Source: Planctomycetota bacterium
GTDB lineage: Bacteria; Planctomycetota; Phycisphaerae; UBA1845
Direction of reading: 5' to 3'
Length of the DNA: 64,000 nucleotides
Assembly (NCBI GenBank): GCA_024276605.1
Contig: JAJRWX010000108.1
Location: 26,437-90,436, forward strand
Positions 25,737 to 33,818 of the stretch are shown here, piece by piece; the first letter of the stretch is position 1; every line of letters starts with the position of its first letter. Position numbers and translations under genes: made by a program. The notes below the pieces were generated by a model. The model saw only the letters and a list, made by a program, of their open reading frames with translations, did not search any database and was not told the DNA's origin.

Positions 25737-27335
25737 TTATCGGCGCAAAACACGCGTCATGGCCCAATAGTCGAGCACGGCGACAACCACAATACCTGCC
25801 CACATCACAGCAATGCCAAGAGCGTGCGATGAGTCGTTATGTGCCAACTGTCGTCCCATGACAATAGTGACAATAACGCATAGAGAGGGGATGAAACTGA
25901 TCCCGAAAGCGGTCAGCACATGAGCGCCGCGCATGATAATGCCGAGCGTGGCACCGAGAATGACGAGAACCAGTACGCTGATGCTAAAGGCCACGCGTTC
26001 ATGAACGGTCCCGGCGATGCGATGAACCGTATCGCGCCGTACCTGCTCGACGCGCCTTAGTTGTCTACCTAACAGGCTTTTGGGATCGGCCTCCTTGGCT
26101 TGGGATACTAATTCTTTTTCGGTTAATCGTTCGATTTGCACTGTGACGCTTGGGGAGATGTTGAAAGGTCCGAGCGTCTCTTTGGCACGATCATATTCAC
26201 GCCCGGCATCTGAGACGTGCACATCGAAAAGTTGTAGTTCAATACCCCTAGGGCCTGCTGCATCTCCGCTGGTTAATTCCAAAAGGCCTCGTTTTGCCGT
26301 ATAGGTGCGCACCTCTCCGGATCGTTTTTCTTCGAGCGTGATCCCGGTAAATTCCAGGCCTCCTTGATCAACGACCCGCGCAGCGGCTAGGGTATTCATG
26401 ATGCCGTGCGTGATATCGCCGGATAAGCGAATCGTCTTGTCGTGTTCAAGCCATTCCTCGACAAGGGTATCATACAGCACTTTTTGCCCGACAAGGCGCC
26501 GCAACTTCGCTACCTCATCCTTGACTTCGCGCCATTGCCCCGGTGCGGACCAATAGCGAATCAATTCGGTCAGCGTAAGAAATTTGATTTCCTGTGGCAT
26601 CAGGCTGGGTAGATCGTTGACCGGTATGGAGAGTGTTTCCGTGTCCATGAACTGGCCTTTGTCACGATCGTAGTAGCTCAAGCCAAGCATCTCACCGCTG
26701 ACATACGGCGTGTCGGTATCTTGCTCGAATTGCAGCACCACCTGATCCGCCGTACCGAAACGCACCCACCTGTCCGCATCACCTTCGACGAAAGTAATGC
26801 CGCCTAGCGATATACGGCTAGTATCCTCCGGATCAACCAGACATACATCAGCGCGGATGCGCATCTTGCCTTGCAAGCTAATACCGCGAGGTCTATCAAG
26901 TCGTTGTTGGATCATGGAAGCTATGTCAGATTGAACGAACTCATTCAAACTACGCACCATGCCGGGCACTAGATAGTTACTGAATGTGAACGTCATCGTC
27001 CCGGAAAGCAAACTGACCAGAATACAGGGAATAAAAAGGATGTGGATGTTGATTCCGCTACTACGACAGGCGACGAATTCATTGTCAGCGCTCAACCGGC
27101 CATACGTCTGCGCAGCACTAAATAGCGCAGCGATGGGGAGCGTAAACCCGGCGGCAACCGGCAGGATCATACCTATGAGCTGTAACATTTGCATCGGCGT
27201 CGCCGAACCGAGCTTGATGAGGTTCATGACACCCCCGCCCAATCCCAACACAGCCGTTAGCGCTACGGCGGAAAGCGCAAAACTCCTACCCATCTCACGG
27301 AAGATATAGCATTGCAATGTCCAGAGAGGAATCAT
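25737..27335 (-). CDS. lptF: LptF/LptG-family permease (first subunit, long periplasmic domain)
   Basis: Partner of the downstream permease in the LPS exporter. The 532-residue product has the same architecture: N-terminal helices with GGGVMNLIKLGSATPMQMLQLIG, the coupling loop YGRLSADNEFVACRSSGI, a periplasmic region and C-terminal helices beginning RVAFSISVLVLVILGATLGII. The periplasmic part (about 130-430) is roughly 150 residues longer than in proteobacterial LptF, with a charged, helical segment near 250-300 and another near 390-430. Planctomycete members are often long. ATG 27335; no clear ribosome site. The 27336-27658 spacer between this gene and hldE contains divergent promoters at most; nothing else is seen. 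Confidence 0.83.
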   Translation of the reverse strand: MIPLWTLQCYIFREMGRSFALSAVALTAVLGLGGGVMNLIKLGSATPMQMLQLIGMILPVAAGFTLPIAALFSAAQTYGRLSADNEFVACRSSGINIHILFIPCILVSLLSGTMTFTFSNYLVPGMVRSLNEFVQSDIASMIQQRLDRPRGISLQGKMRIRADVCLVDPEDTSRISLGGITFVEGDADRWVRFGTADQVVLQFEQDTDTPYVSGEMLGLSYYDRDKGQFMDTETLSIPVNDLPSLMPQEIKFLTLTELIRYWSAPGQWREVKDEVAKLRRLVGQKVLYDTLVEEWLEHDKTIRLSGDITHGIMNTLAAARVVDQGGLEFTGITLEEKRSGEVRTYTAKRGLLELTSGDAAGPRGIELQLFDVHVSDAGREYDRAKETLGPFNISPSVTVQIERLTEKELVSQAKEADPKSLLGRQLRRVEQVRRDTVHRIAGTVHERVAFSISVLVLVILGATLGIIMRGAHVLTAFGISFIPSLCVIVTIVMGRQLAHNDSSHALGIAVMWAGIVVVAVLDYWAMTRVLRR

Positions 27336-27658
27336 CTATGGTTGCGTCACTGTTTGTAGAGCAAAATCCCTGCCGTTCGTTATTGAGGCACACCGGTACG
27401 CGGGTTGGAACTGCGCCGGAAGTTCTTCACCCTACAGCCTTTTCGCTTTTTGTGTAGCGTCGCAAACACGAATCACGTCGGGCCAATTCGGGTCTTAGGT
27501 GGATACGCGAACATAAAGCTTGTTCTACCTACACCTGCCTCATTTGCGGGAGATAGTAAGAACTGCGGCTGCAATTGGAAAGTCCCCCAGCGCATAGAGT
27601 ATTAGATCTAAAAGGGGTGACGCTGCATGACTGAATTCGCCGATAATGCCAGGATAGT

Positions 27659-29314
27659 ATGGGGATGAGGTGCGCCCATACGGGATGTGATGTGACGACA
27701 CGTGCGATGCCAAGAAAAATCACGGACAAAATTGTTGATTTACCTTCGTTGGTGGAAATTGCCGCCCAAGCACGTTTACAGCAAAAAACGGTGGTACAGT
27801 GCCACGGTTGTTTCGATATCGTCCACCCCGGACATGTGCGCTATCTCGAATTTGCCCGCCAACAGGGCGATCTACTCATCGTCTCGCTTACCGGCGATGC
27901 CAACATCGACAAAGGTGACATGCGACCCTATATCCCGCAGGAGTTGCGGGCTGAAAATCTCGCCGCGTTGATGTTCGTCGATTATGTACTTATTACCGAC
28001 ACCCCGACCGCCCATGTTGTATTAGAGCAAGTTAAGCCGGACATTTACGTCAAAGGTCGTGAATACGAACATGCTAACGACGCGGGTTTTCTATCAGAGA
28101 AGGGTGTCGTGGAAGGATACGGTGGTCGCATCATCTTCTCCAGCGGTGAAGTTGTGTTTAGTTCAACCGCCCTGATGGAACAGTCAGCCGTAAGCGAGGA
28201 GTTCGAGGCTCAGCGCCTCTGCCTAATGTGCAACCGATACGGGCTGTCGCGCGATACTCTACAGGCTTCCCTGACACGTTTTCGAGACCTCCACGTCGTT
28301 GTCGTTGGCGATACGGTCATCGACCGATACATCCTGTGCGATGCGATGGGCATCGCCCACGAATCGCCTATGATCAGTTTATCCCAACGCGACGAGCGGA
28401 TGTTTGTCGGTGGTGCAGCCATTGTCGCCCGGCACGTCGCAGCCCTCGGTGCACATACCTTTCTACTGACGGCAGGTGGTGACGACAACTATTCGCGCGA
28501 CGTGGCCAATCAGCTAAAGACTGAGGGTATTCACACCAACATGATGAAGACCAGACCTTCGTTGGTGGAAAAAACACGCTTTCTCGTCGATGAGGACAAA
28601 CTATTCAAAGTGGATAAGGCCCAGTCACTTCCATTGGACTCAGTCGCAGAGAGACGTGCAGCCCTGATACTCGAACAGCAGTCCAGAGTGGCTGATGCTA
28701 TTATATTCTGCGATTTCGGATACGGTATGATTACGGGCGGGCTATTATCTCGTGTGCTCCCCACGATCCGCCAAAACGTCAACATCCTATCTGCTGATGT
28801 GAGTGGCGGTCGGGCTAACCTTCTCAATTTCAGACATGTCGATTTATTATGCCCCACCGAGCGAGAACTTCGTTCCGCCCTCAATGACTACGATAGTGGT
28901 TTGTCCACCGTAGCCTGGCAACTGCTGCAAAATACCCAGGCCCGTCACCTTATTGTGACGTTGGAAAAACGCGGTATGGTCATCTTCGAGCGACAATCTC
29001 AGGACAGAGCGGATGAGGCTTGGTCGGGAAGACTCAAGTCCGAGCATCTACCATCGTTCGCCACCCGTACCGTAGACCGATTGGGTTGTGGAGATGCCGC
29101 CTTAGCCGCAGGAACCTTGTCGCTTGCTGCGGGAAATTCGCTCATGCAGGCGGCCTACATCGGCAACGCCACGGCGGCGCTGGAGATTGCACAACTGGGA
29201 AACCATCCCATCAGCGCAGCACAAATGGGTAAATGGATTCGCAGCAGAGGCGAACTGGTCTCCACCATCACCAGAAAAGACCTACCCCGAGAAGCCGTCC
29301 CCACCATTGGATAA
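27659..29314 (+). CDS. Bifunctional heptose-7-phosphate kinase/heptose-1-phosphate adenylyltransferase, domains in reverse order
   Basis: Makes ADP-heptose precursors for LPS. In E. coli HldE the PfkB-type kinase comes first; here the nucleotidyltransferase comes first. Residues about 35-180 hold VVQCHGCFDIVHPGHVRYL (HxGH nucleotide site), and VKGREYEH. Residues about 215-540 hold the ribokinase-like kinase: VVVVGDTVIDRYI, MFVGGAAIVARHVAALGA, CPTERELRSAL and VDRLGCGDAALAAG, where GCGD stands for the usual GAGD and keeps the catalytic Asp. It is 551 residues from ATG 27659 (AGGA just upstream); ATG 27707 also fits and gives a more natural N-terminus. It supplies the GT9 transferase at 22.5 kb. 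Sugar specificity is inferred. Confidence 0.87.
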   Translation: MGMRCAHTGCDVTTRAMPRKITDKIVDLPSLVEIAAQARLQQKTVVQCHGCFDIVHPGHVRYLEFARQQGDLLIVSLTGDANIDKGDMRPYIPQELRAENLAALMFVDYVLITDTPTAHVVLEQVKPDIYVKGREYEHANDAGFLSEKGVVEGYGGRIIFSSGEVVFSSTALMEQSAVSEEFEAQRLCLMCNRYGLSRDTLQASLTRFRDLHVVVVGDTVIDRYILCDAMGIAHESPMISLSQRDERMFVGGAAIVARHVAALGAHTFLLTAGGDDNYSRDVANQLKTEGIHTNMMKTRPSLVEKTRFLVDEDKLFKVDKAQSLPLDSVAERRAALILEQQSRVADAIIFCDFGYGMITGGLLSRVLPTIRQNVNILSADVSGGRANLLNFRHVDLLCPTERELRSALNDYDSGLSTVAWQLLQNTQARHLIVTLEKRGMVIFERQSQDRADEAWSGRLKSEHLPSFATRTVDRLGCGDAALAAGTLSLAAGNSLMQAAYIGNATAALEIAQLGNHPISAAQMGKWIRSRGELVSTITRKDLPREAVPTIG

Positions 29315-29380
29315 ACGATTGCAGTTCACGTTGAGTCTATTTGGTTGGGCTACCCTGTAAGAATCTAGCTATGTGCGGTG

Positions 29381-30166
29381 TTATAACTCACGCAGGTGCC
29401 ACCCACCATCAATGTGAAAGACTGAGCCGGTGCTAAAGGGGAAATTGCCCTGGGCGATGGCACCAACGGCTTGAGCTACTTCTTCTGGTTTACCCCAGCG
29501 ATTGATCGGGGCCATGCCCTTGGCTAGTTTGGCGTTGTAGTATTCTTTCGTAGCGTCACCGGAGGTAATATCCGTTTCGATAATACCGGGACTGATCTCG
29601 TAGACATTGATGCCATGCTCGGCTAAGCGGATGGCAAACAGTTTGGTGATCATGCTTACACCGGCTTTACTGATGCAATACTCTCCATAGTTACGTGCAG
29701 CCGTATATGAGCGCAGTGAACTGATATTGACAATGATGCCGTGTTCTATCGTATGATTATCGCGCAGGTCGAGCATGGCATTAGCTACGCGTTGGGTCAT
29801 AAAGTAAGTTGCTTTGAGATTGGTGGCGAGAATTTGATCGAAAACTTTCTCATTCGTTTCGAGAATATCCGTTCTTACTTTCGGCGCGATACCTGCGTTG
29901 TTGACCAGCAAATCGATTCGGCCGAACCGCTCTAGCGTGGATGCCACGATTAAGTCACGATGGGATTTCGCCGAAATGTCCCCCTGGCAAGTTTCAGCGG
30001 GGACGCCCATCGACTCTACCGTCTCGCGCGTCTTCTCGGCAGCGTCAAGGTTTTCATTGAAATTGATGACGATGGCATAGCCCAGTCCGGCAAGCTCGAT
30101 ACATATACTCCGACCAATACCGCGCGACCCACCAGTGACTAGCGCAACTTTTTGTGCATCGGACAT
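29381..30166 (-). CDS. Short-chain dehydrogenase/reductase (3-oxoacyl-ACP reductase-like)
   Basis: NAD(P)-dependent oxidoreductase of the classical SDR family, 261 residues from ATG 30166. Visible are the cofactor motif TGGSRGIGRSI, the NNAG structural motif (LLVNNAGIAP), the catalytic Ser in VNISSLRSY, Tyr/Lys in YCISK, and the late EISPGIIETDIT and STGSVFHIDGGWHL blocks. The family includes FabG; related enzymes annotated as FabG2/3-ketoacyl reductase share the RWGKPEEVAQAV segment. Substrate cannot be assigned. It converges with hldE. rpsU ends 211 bp upstream of its start; the spacer has a GC-rich hairpin near 30187-30202. Confidence 0.82.
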   Translation of the reverse strand: MSDAQKVALVTGGSRGIGRSICIELAGLGYAIVINFNENLDAAEKTRETVESMGVPAETCQGDISAKSHRDLIVASTLERFGRIDLLVNNAGIAPKVRTDILETNEKVFDQILATNLKATYFMTQRVANAMLDLRDNHTIEHGIIVNISSLRSYTAARNYGEYCISKAGVSMITKLFAIRLAEHGINVYEISPGIIETDITSGDATKEYYNAKLAKGMAPINRWGKPEEVAQAVGAIAQGNFPFSTGSVFHIDGGWHLREL

Positions 30167-30376
30167 GTTAGATCTCACTATTGTGACAAAGCGCTACGGC
30201 GCTTTTCTTCCCGTACTTTTATCAACGCATGATAATGCTTATCGTAGGAGAGGTCACTGGAGTCGGGTGTGTATGGTGTAGTGGTACACGCGCTACGGAC
30301 AATGTGTTCGTAAGCTATGTACGCGCGTATGCAATCCCGCGTATTGTTACACAATAAGTGAGGGTAAACGTAGTGG

Positions 30377-30595
30377 CTACTTGCGCCGTGTTGTGTTGGC
30401 GCTGTTGGCTAGTTCTTCGTCCTTCTCGGATTTTCGAATGGCCTTGCGCGATTGGCGGCGCTTACGTTCAGAGGGCTTTTCGTAATAACTGTGACGTTTC
30501 AAATCGCGCGTCAGACCTTCGCGCTGACAAAGACGCTTAAACCGCTTCAACATCTGTTGGATGGATTCATTCCCGCGAGGCCGTACCTTAATCAA
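30377..30595 (-). CDS. rpsU: Small ribosomal subunit protein bS21
   Basis: Ribosomal protein S21, helping the 30S subunit engage mRNA. The 72-residue product reads IKVRPRGNESIQQMLKRFKR, then LKRHSYYEKPSERKRRQ and a Lys/Arg tail, the standard S21 pattern. The family begins right at the IKV strand, so the start should be TTG 30595; the longer in-frame extension to 30685 (Cys-rich) has no counterpart in S21. No strong ribosome site is visible, only GGGAATGAG. It stands apart from other ribosomal genes. Confidence 0.88.
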   Translation of the reverse strand: MIKVRPRGNESIQQMLKRFKRLCQREGLTRDLKRHSYYEKPSERKRRQSRKAIRKSEKDEELANSANTTRRK

Positions 30596-30847
30596 AGCAA
30601 ACTCATTCCCAAATCTAAAGCCACAATTACACCAAACGCACGATTTTCTTTGCGATGTAGCGATAGCCACACAGCACAGAGCCAAGCATTATAAGTCAAC
30701 GCATCGACATCTGCTAGTGTTAGCGTGATGAAAATATGGTGGGGCTACTTTTATGTTTAGCCAAGTGGTGTTGGAAACGTGGCATAGTCCGATAATACTC
30801 CATTGGGGTGCTGATGATGTCGGCTTGATGGCGCACTTGTTAGTGTT

Positions 30848-32191
30848 TTACAGGATGAATCGGCTTAGGTCGCTGTCTTCGGAGATGCCTTCGAGTCGTT
30901 TTTCTACGTAGGCGCGATCGATGGTGATCGTTTCTCCACGGCGTTGGGGGGCGTCGAAGCTGATTTCTTCCATAACCCGTTCCATGACGGTGGTGAGGCG
31001 TCGGGCGCCGATGTTATCAGTGGATTGGTTGACCTGATATGAGGCTTCTGCCAAGGCGTCGACGGCGTCATCGGTAAAGTCGATGAGTACACCTTCCGTG
31101 GCCATGAGCGCCACCTGCTGCTTGGTGAGGGCGTTTTGTGGAGCCGTAAGAATGCGCTTGAAGTCCTCTTTCGTTAGATCAACCAACTCTACACGGATTG
31201 GGAGCCGTCCCTGCAATTCGGGCATCAAGTCGCTGGGCTTACTGGCATGAAATGCGCCGGCTGAGATGAACAAAATGTGGTCGGTTTTCACCGGGCCGTA
31301 ACGACACTGCACGGTACACCCTTCGATAATCGGTAGCAGGTCACGCTGTACACCCTGCCTGGAAATGTCAGGACCGTGCGATTGAGATGGGGCTGCGAGT
31401 TTGTCTATTTCATCGAGGAAAACGATACCACTATCTTCCGTGCGTTTGATAGCTATCTCGGTGGTTTTGTCACGGTCGATGAGTTCGTCGCATTGTTGAT
31501 TGAAAATAATTTTACGGGCTTCTTGGACCGTGGTGGAACGCTTTTTCTGTTGGGTAGGGATGAGTCGTTCCATAAAGTTCTGCATATCAGGTTCGAGCTG
31601 GTCCATCCCGACGTTTGACATAATACCAATGGGCGTCGCTCTGGTTTCTATGGTGATATCAATGGTGCGCTCTTCCAGTTCTCCGGCTCGCAGTTGAGCG
31701 CGGATTTTTTCCCGGCTTCGATGCCGTCGTTCGGCGGTTTCGCTCTCTGCAGAAGTATCCTGTCGATCGAACTCAGTGGGAGGCATGATTGTATCAATGA
31801 GTTGTTCTTCGGTGCGCCTCTCGGCTTCCAAGCGAACGACTTCGGTTTGCTCGTCGTGGACCATGTGTATGGCGAGTTCGACCAGGTCGCGGATCATGCT
31901 CTCGACATCGCGACCGTGATAACCCACTTCGGTATATTTTGTGGCTTCGACTTTGATAAACGGTGCATTGACCAAGCCGGCTAGACGTCGCGCAATCTCG
32001 GTTTTTCCTACACCCGTAGGTCCGATGAGGATCATGTTACTTGGGCCGACTTCGTCGCGCAGTTCTTCCGGAAGCTGCTGTCGTCGCCAGCGATTGCGGA
32101 TGGCGACGGCTGAGGCACGCTTGGCGTCCTTTTGTCCGACGATGTATTTATCCAAGGCCTCTACAATTTGCTGTGGTGTAAGATCGTTCAT
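30848..32191 (-). CDS. hslU: HslUV protease ATPase subunit
   Basis: AAA+ unfoldase that feeds the HslV peptidase. The 447-residue product has LTPQQIVEALDKYIVGQKDAK, Walker A GPTGVGKT, VEATKYTEVGYHGRDVESMIRDL (pore loop GYHGR; usually GYVGR), the variable I domain at about 110-240, Walker B GIVFLDEIDKL, SGPDISRQGVQRDLLPIIEG with an H insertion, sensor residues in NIGARRL, and the C-terminal SRFIL tail that inserts into HslV to activate it. The pore-loop change V to H is worth noting. It starts 75 bp after hslV on the same strand. Confidence 0.97.
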   Translation of the reverse strand: MNDLTPQQIVEALDKYIVGQKDAKRASAVAIRNRWRRQQLPEELRDEVGPSNMILIGPTGVGKTEIARRLAGLVNAPFIKVEATKYTEVGYHGRDVESMIRDLVELAIHMVHDEQTEVVRLEAERRTEEQLIDTIMPPTEFDRQDTSAESETAERRHRSREKIRAQLRAGELEERTIDITIETRATPIGIMSNVGMDQLEPDMQNFMERLIPTQQKKRSTTVQEARKIIFNQQCDELIDRDKTTEIAIKRTEDSGIVFLDEIDKLAAPSQSHGPDISRQGVQRDLLPIIEGCTVQCRYGPVKTDHILFISAGAFHASKPSDLMPELQGRLPIRVELVDLTKEDFKRILTAPQNALTKQQVALMATEGVLIDFTDDAVDALAEASYQVNQSTDNIGARRLTTVMERVMEEISFDAPQRRGETITIDRAYVEKRLEGISEDSDLSRFIL

Positions 32192-32266
32192 GATAATGAT
32201 ATGTTCCTGCGGTTTGGCTCATGCGACGGTGTTTGTACGCGGCTTAGTGATGAATGATATATCATG

Positions 32267-32839
32267 TCAGGCATCGCCCGTGCCTTGTGAGAGTGATTCA
32301 ACCGCGATATGTTGATTGGAATAGACGCAAATGTTAGCCGCAATGCCCAGAGATTCTTTGACAATTTCTTGGGCGGGTAAATCCGTATTGGCGAATAACG
32401 CCCGAGCCGCTGCCGTGGCGTACATGCCTCCCGAACCGATGCCTATGATTCCGTCGGTAGGTTCAATGACATCGCCTGAGCCGCCGATCATCAGGGTGGT
32501 CGAGTCGGATACGGCAATAAGCAAAGACTCCAGTCGGCGGAGTGCTTTGTCCGTGCGCCATTCCTTCGCAAGTTCGATAGCCGCTCGCTTGAGGTTCGCC
32601 TTATGTTGGCTGAGCTTGCCCTCGAAACGGTCCAACAGGGCGAAAGCGTCGGCGGCTGAACCCGCAAAACCACACAACACTTTACCGTCGGCGAGAGGTC
32701 GAATTTTCTTGGCGTCGTGCTTGATGACCGTATCACCCAGCGAAACCTGCCCATCACCACCGATAGCCACGGTCGAGCCTCGACGCACGGTCAGGATGGT
32801 GGTGGAGCGGATGGTGTTCGGTTCATGCTTATGTTTCAT
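32267..32839 (-). CDS. hslV: HslUV protease peptidase subunit
   Basis: Proteasome-like threonine peptidase forming the core of HslUV. The 190-residue product has TTILTVRRGSTVAIGGDGQ and VSLGDTVIKHDAKKIR. In E. coli the catalytic Thr follows the initiator Met; here ATG 32839 places about 12 residues (MKHKHEPNTIRS) before TTIL, so a short propeptide must be removed to expose Thr. GFAGSAADAFALLDRFE and GIGSGGMYATAAARAL are typical. A further 24 in-frame codons upstream lack similarity and overlap the divergent gene region. Confidence 0.96.
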   Translation of the reverse strand: MKHKHEPNTIRSTTILTVRRGSTVAIGGDGQVSLGDTVIKHDAKKIRPLADGKVLCGFAGSAADAFALLDRFEGKLSQHKANLKRAAIELAKEWRTDKALRRLESLLIAVSDSTTLMIGGSGDVIEPTDGIIGIGSGGMYATAAARALFANTDLPAQEIVKESLGIAANICVYSNQHIAVESLSQGTGDA

Positions 32840-32968
32840 ATATCTGCATCCTTGTGTGGGCCGGAAAGGTACAATAAAACGGGTGTTTTGGCAACTTGTC
32901 GTGATTTTCACTGGCTACTATTCCCGATGAAAATGGTAGAGGCTACTGAGTGGATAGTGGGTAGTGAT

Positions 32969-33466
32969 ATGTGGAAACAACTCATGGTCAAGGTGAAACA
33001 GGTACGGCTAAGTAATCGGTGGTGTTACACTACTTGGGTATGTTTGGGGGCGCTTTTGATGTTGCCATGCGGTTGCAGCGAGCCGGCCCACGTATCGGAG
33101 CCTGCAGTGAGGGTAGGGGGCGATCAGCCGGTCGAATCCAAGCCTACTGTAGCTGAATCGGTGCCCCCGACGTTGCCGGAATTGGATGATCCGACGCGCT
33201 GGTTGTTTGTGCAAAAGGTGGTGAAAGATGGTGATGGTGGTTGGGCGACGGGGGCATTTGATCCTAAACGTAATAAAATTACCATCGAAACGCATGCGGT
33301 GGAATCATTTCTGATAGATACCAGCCGCGTGGCGATCAATTGGAAGAAGCTGGTGATCCTACGCATTAATGGTCGCAATAGTGAATTAAAGAAACGCGAC
33401 CGACAAGTGTTACATTTCGCACTCGACCGACATGGACTATGGGTTGTTAAAGAACCCGGCCAATAG
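32969..33466 (+). CDS. Exported protein, possible lipoprotein, function unknown
   Basis: A 165-residue product from ATG 32969. The N-terminus is basic (KQLMVKVKQVRLSNR) followed by a hydrophobic core and LMLPCGCSEP, where Cys could be lipidated although the residues before it (P, C, G) are a poor lipobox. A Pro/Val/Glu-rich linker leads to a C-terminal domain of about 80 residues starting DDPTRWLFVQKVVKDGD, with alternating strands and several Trp. It diverges from hslV by about 130 bp. The longer in-frame extension to 32717 crosses hslV and is unlikely. No family recognised. Confidence 0.55.
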   Translation: MWKQLMVKVKQVRLSNRWCYTTWVCLGALLMLPCGCSEPAHVSEPAVRVGGDQPVESKPTVAESVPPTLPELDDPTRWLFVQKVVKDGDGGWATGAFDPKRNKITIETHAVESFLIDTSRVAINWKKLVILRINGRNSELKKRDRQVLHFALDRHGLWVVKEPGQ

Positions 33467-33489
33467 AATAGGCCATCAGAGCCGGTAAC

Positions 33490-33808
33490 GCCAGCGCCCA
33501 GTGTCTTCGGATGGGCATCCGCGCTGGAATGTGTTAGCGAGTACCCCATCCTTTGCCTACTGGCAAAGGATGGGGGAAGGACGTTTCGTGCCATGATAGC
33601 GGCACGTTAGATACTATGCGAAACAAGATCCGTCCCCCTCCCTACGGGAGTACCCGAAGGATGGGGCACCCATGTTATTCGGGTGCCGTCATCGTGTCCC
33701 CCACGTCTGAAGACATAGGCCACCCGTCGTGTCCCCCACGTCTAAAGACATGGGCCACCCGTGTGAAGTTAAGACACGGGTCGCTTGCGCTCGCCGCTCG
33801 GATTGGCA
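33490..33808 (+). repeat. Dispersed hairpin repeat, copy B, with internal tandem repeat
   Basis: Positions 33544-33575 form a perfect 14-bp stem with loop TACT. About 95 bp from there aligns without gaps to 16402-16496 (copy A). An imperfect outer stem pairs GGGGGAAGGA with TCCGTCCCCC. Further right lie two tandem 35-bp units (33692-33726 and 33727-33761, 33 of 35 bases equal), each with a near-palindromic centre ACGTCT..AGACAT. The right end 33771-33808 is the exact reverse complement of 16340-16377. No gene fits in the 33467-33818 spacer. Confidence 0.8.
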
Positions 33809-33818
33809 TATATTGTGT

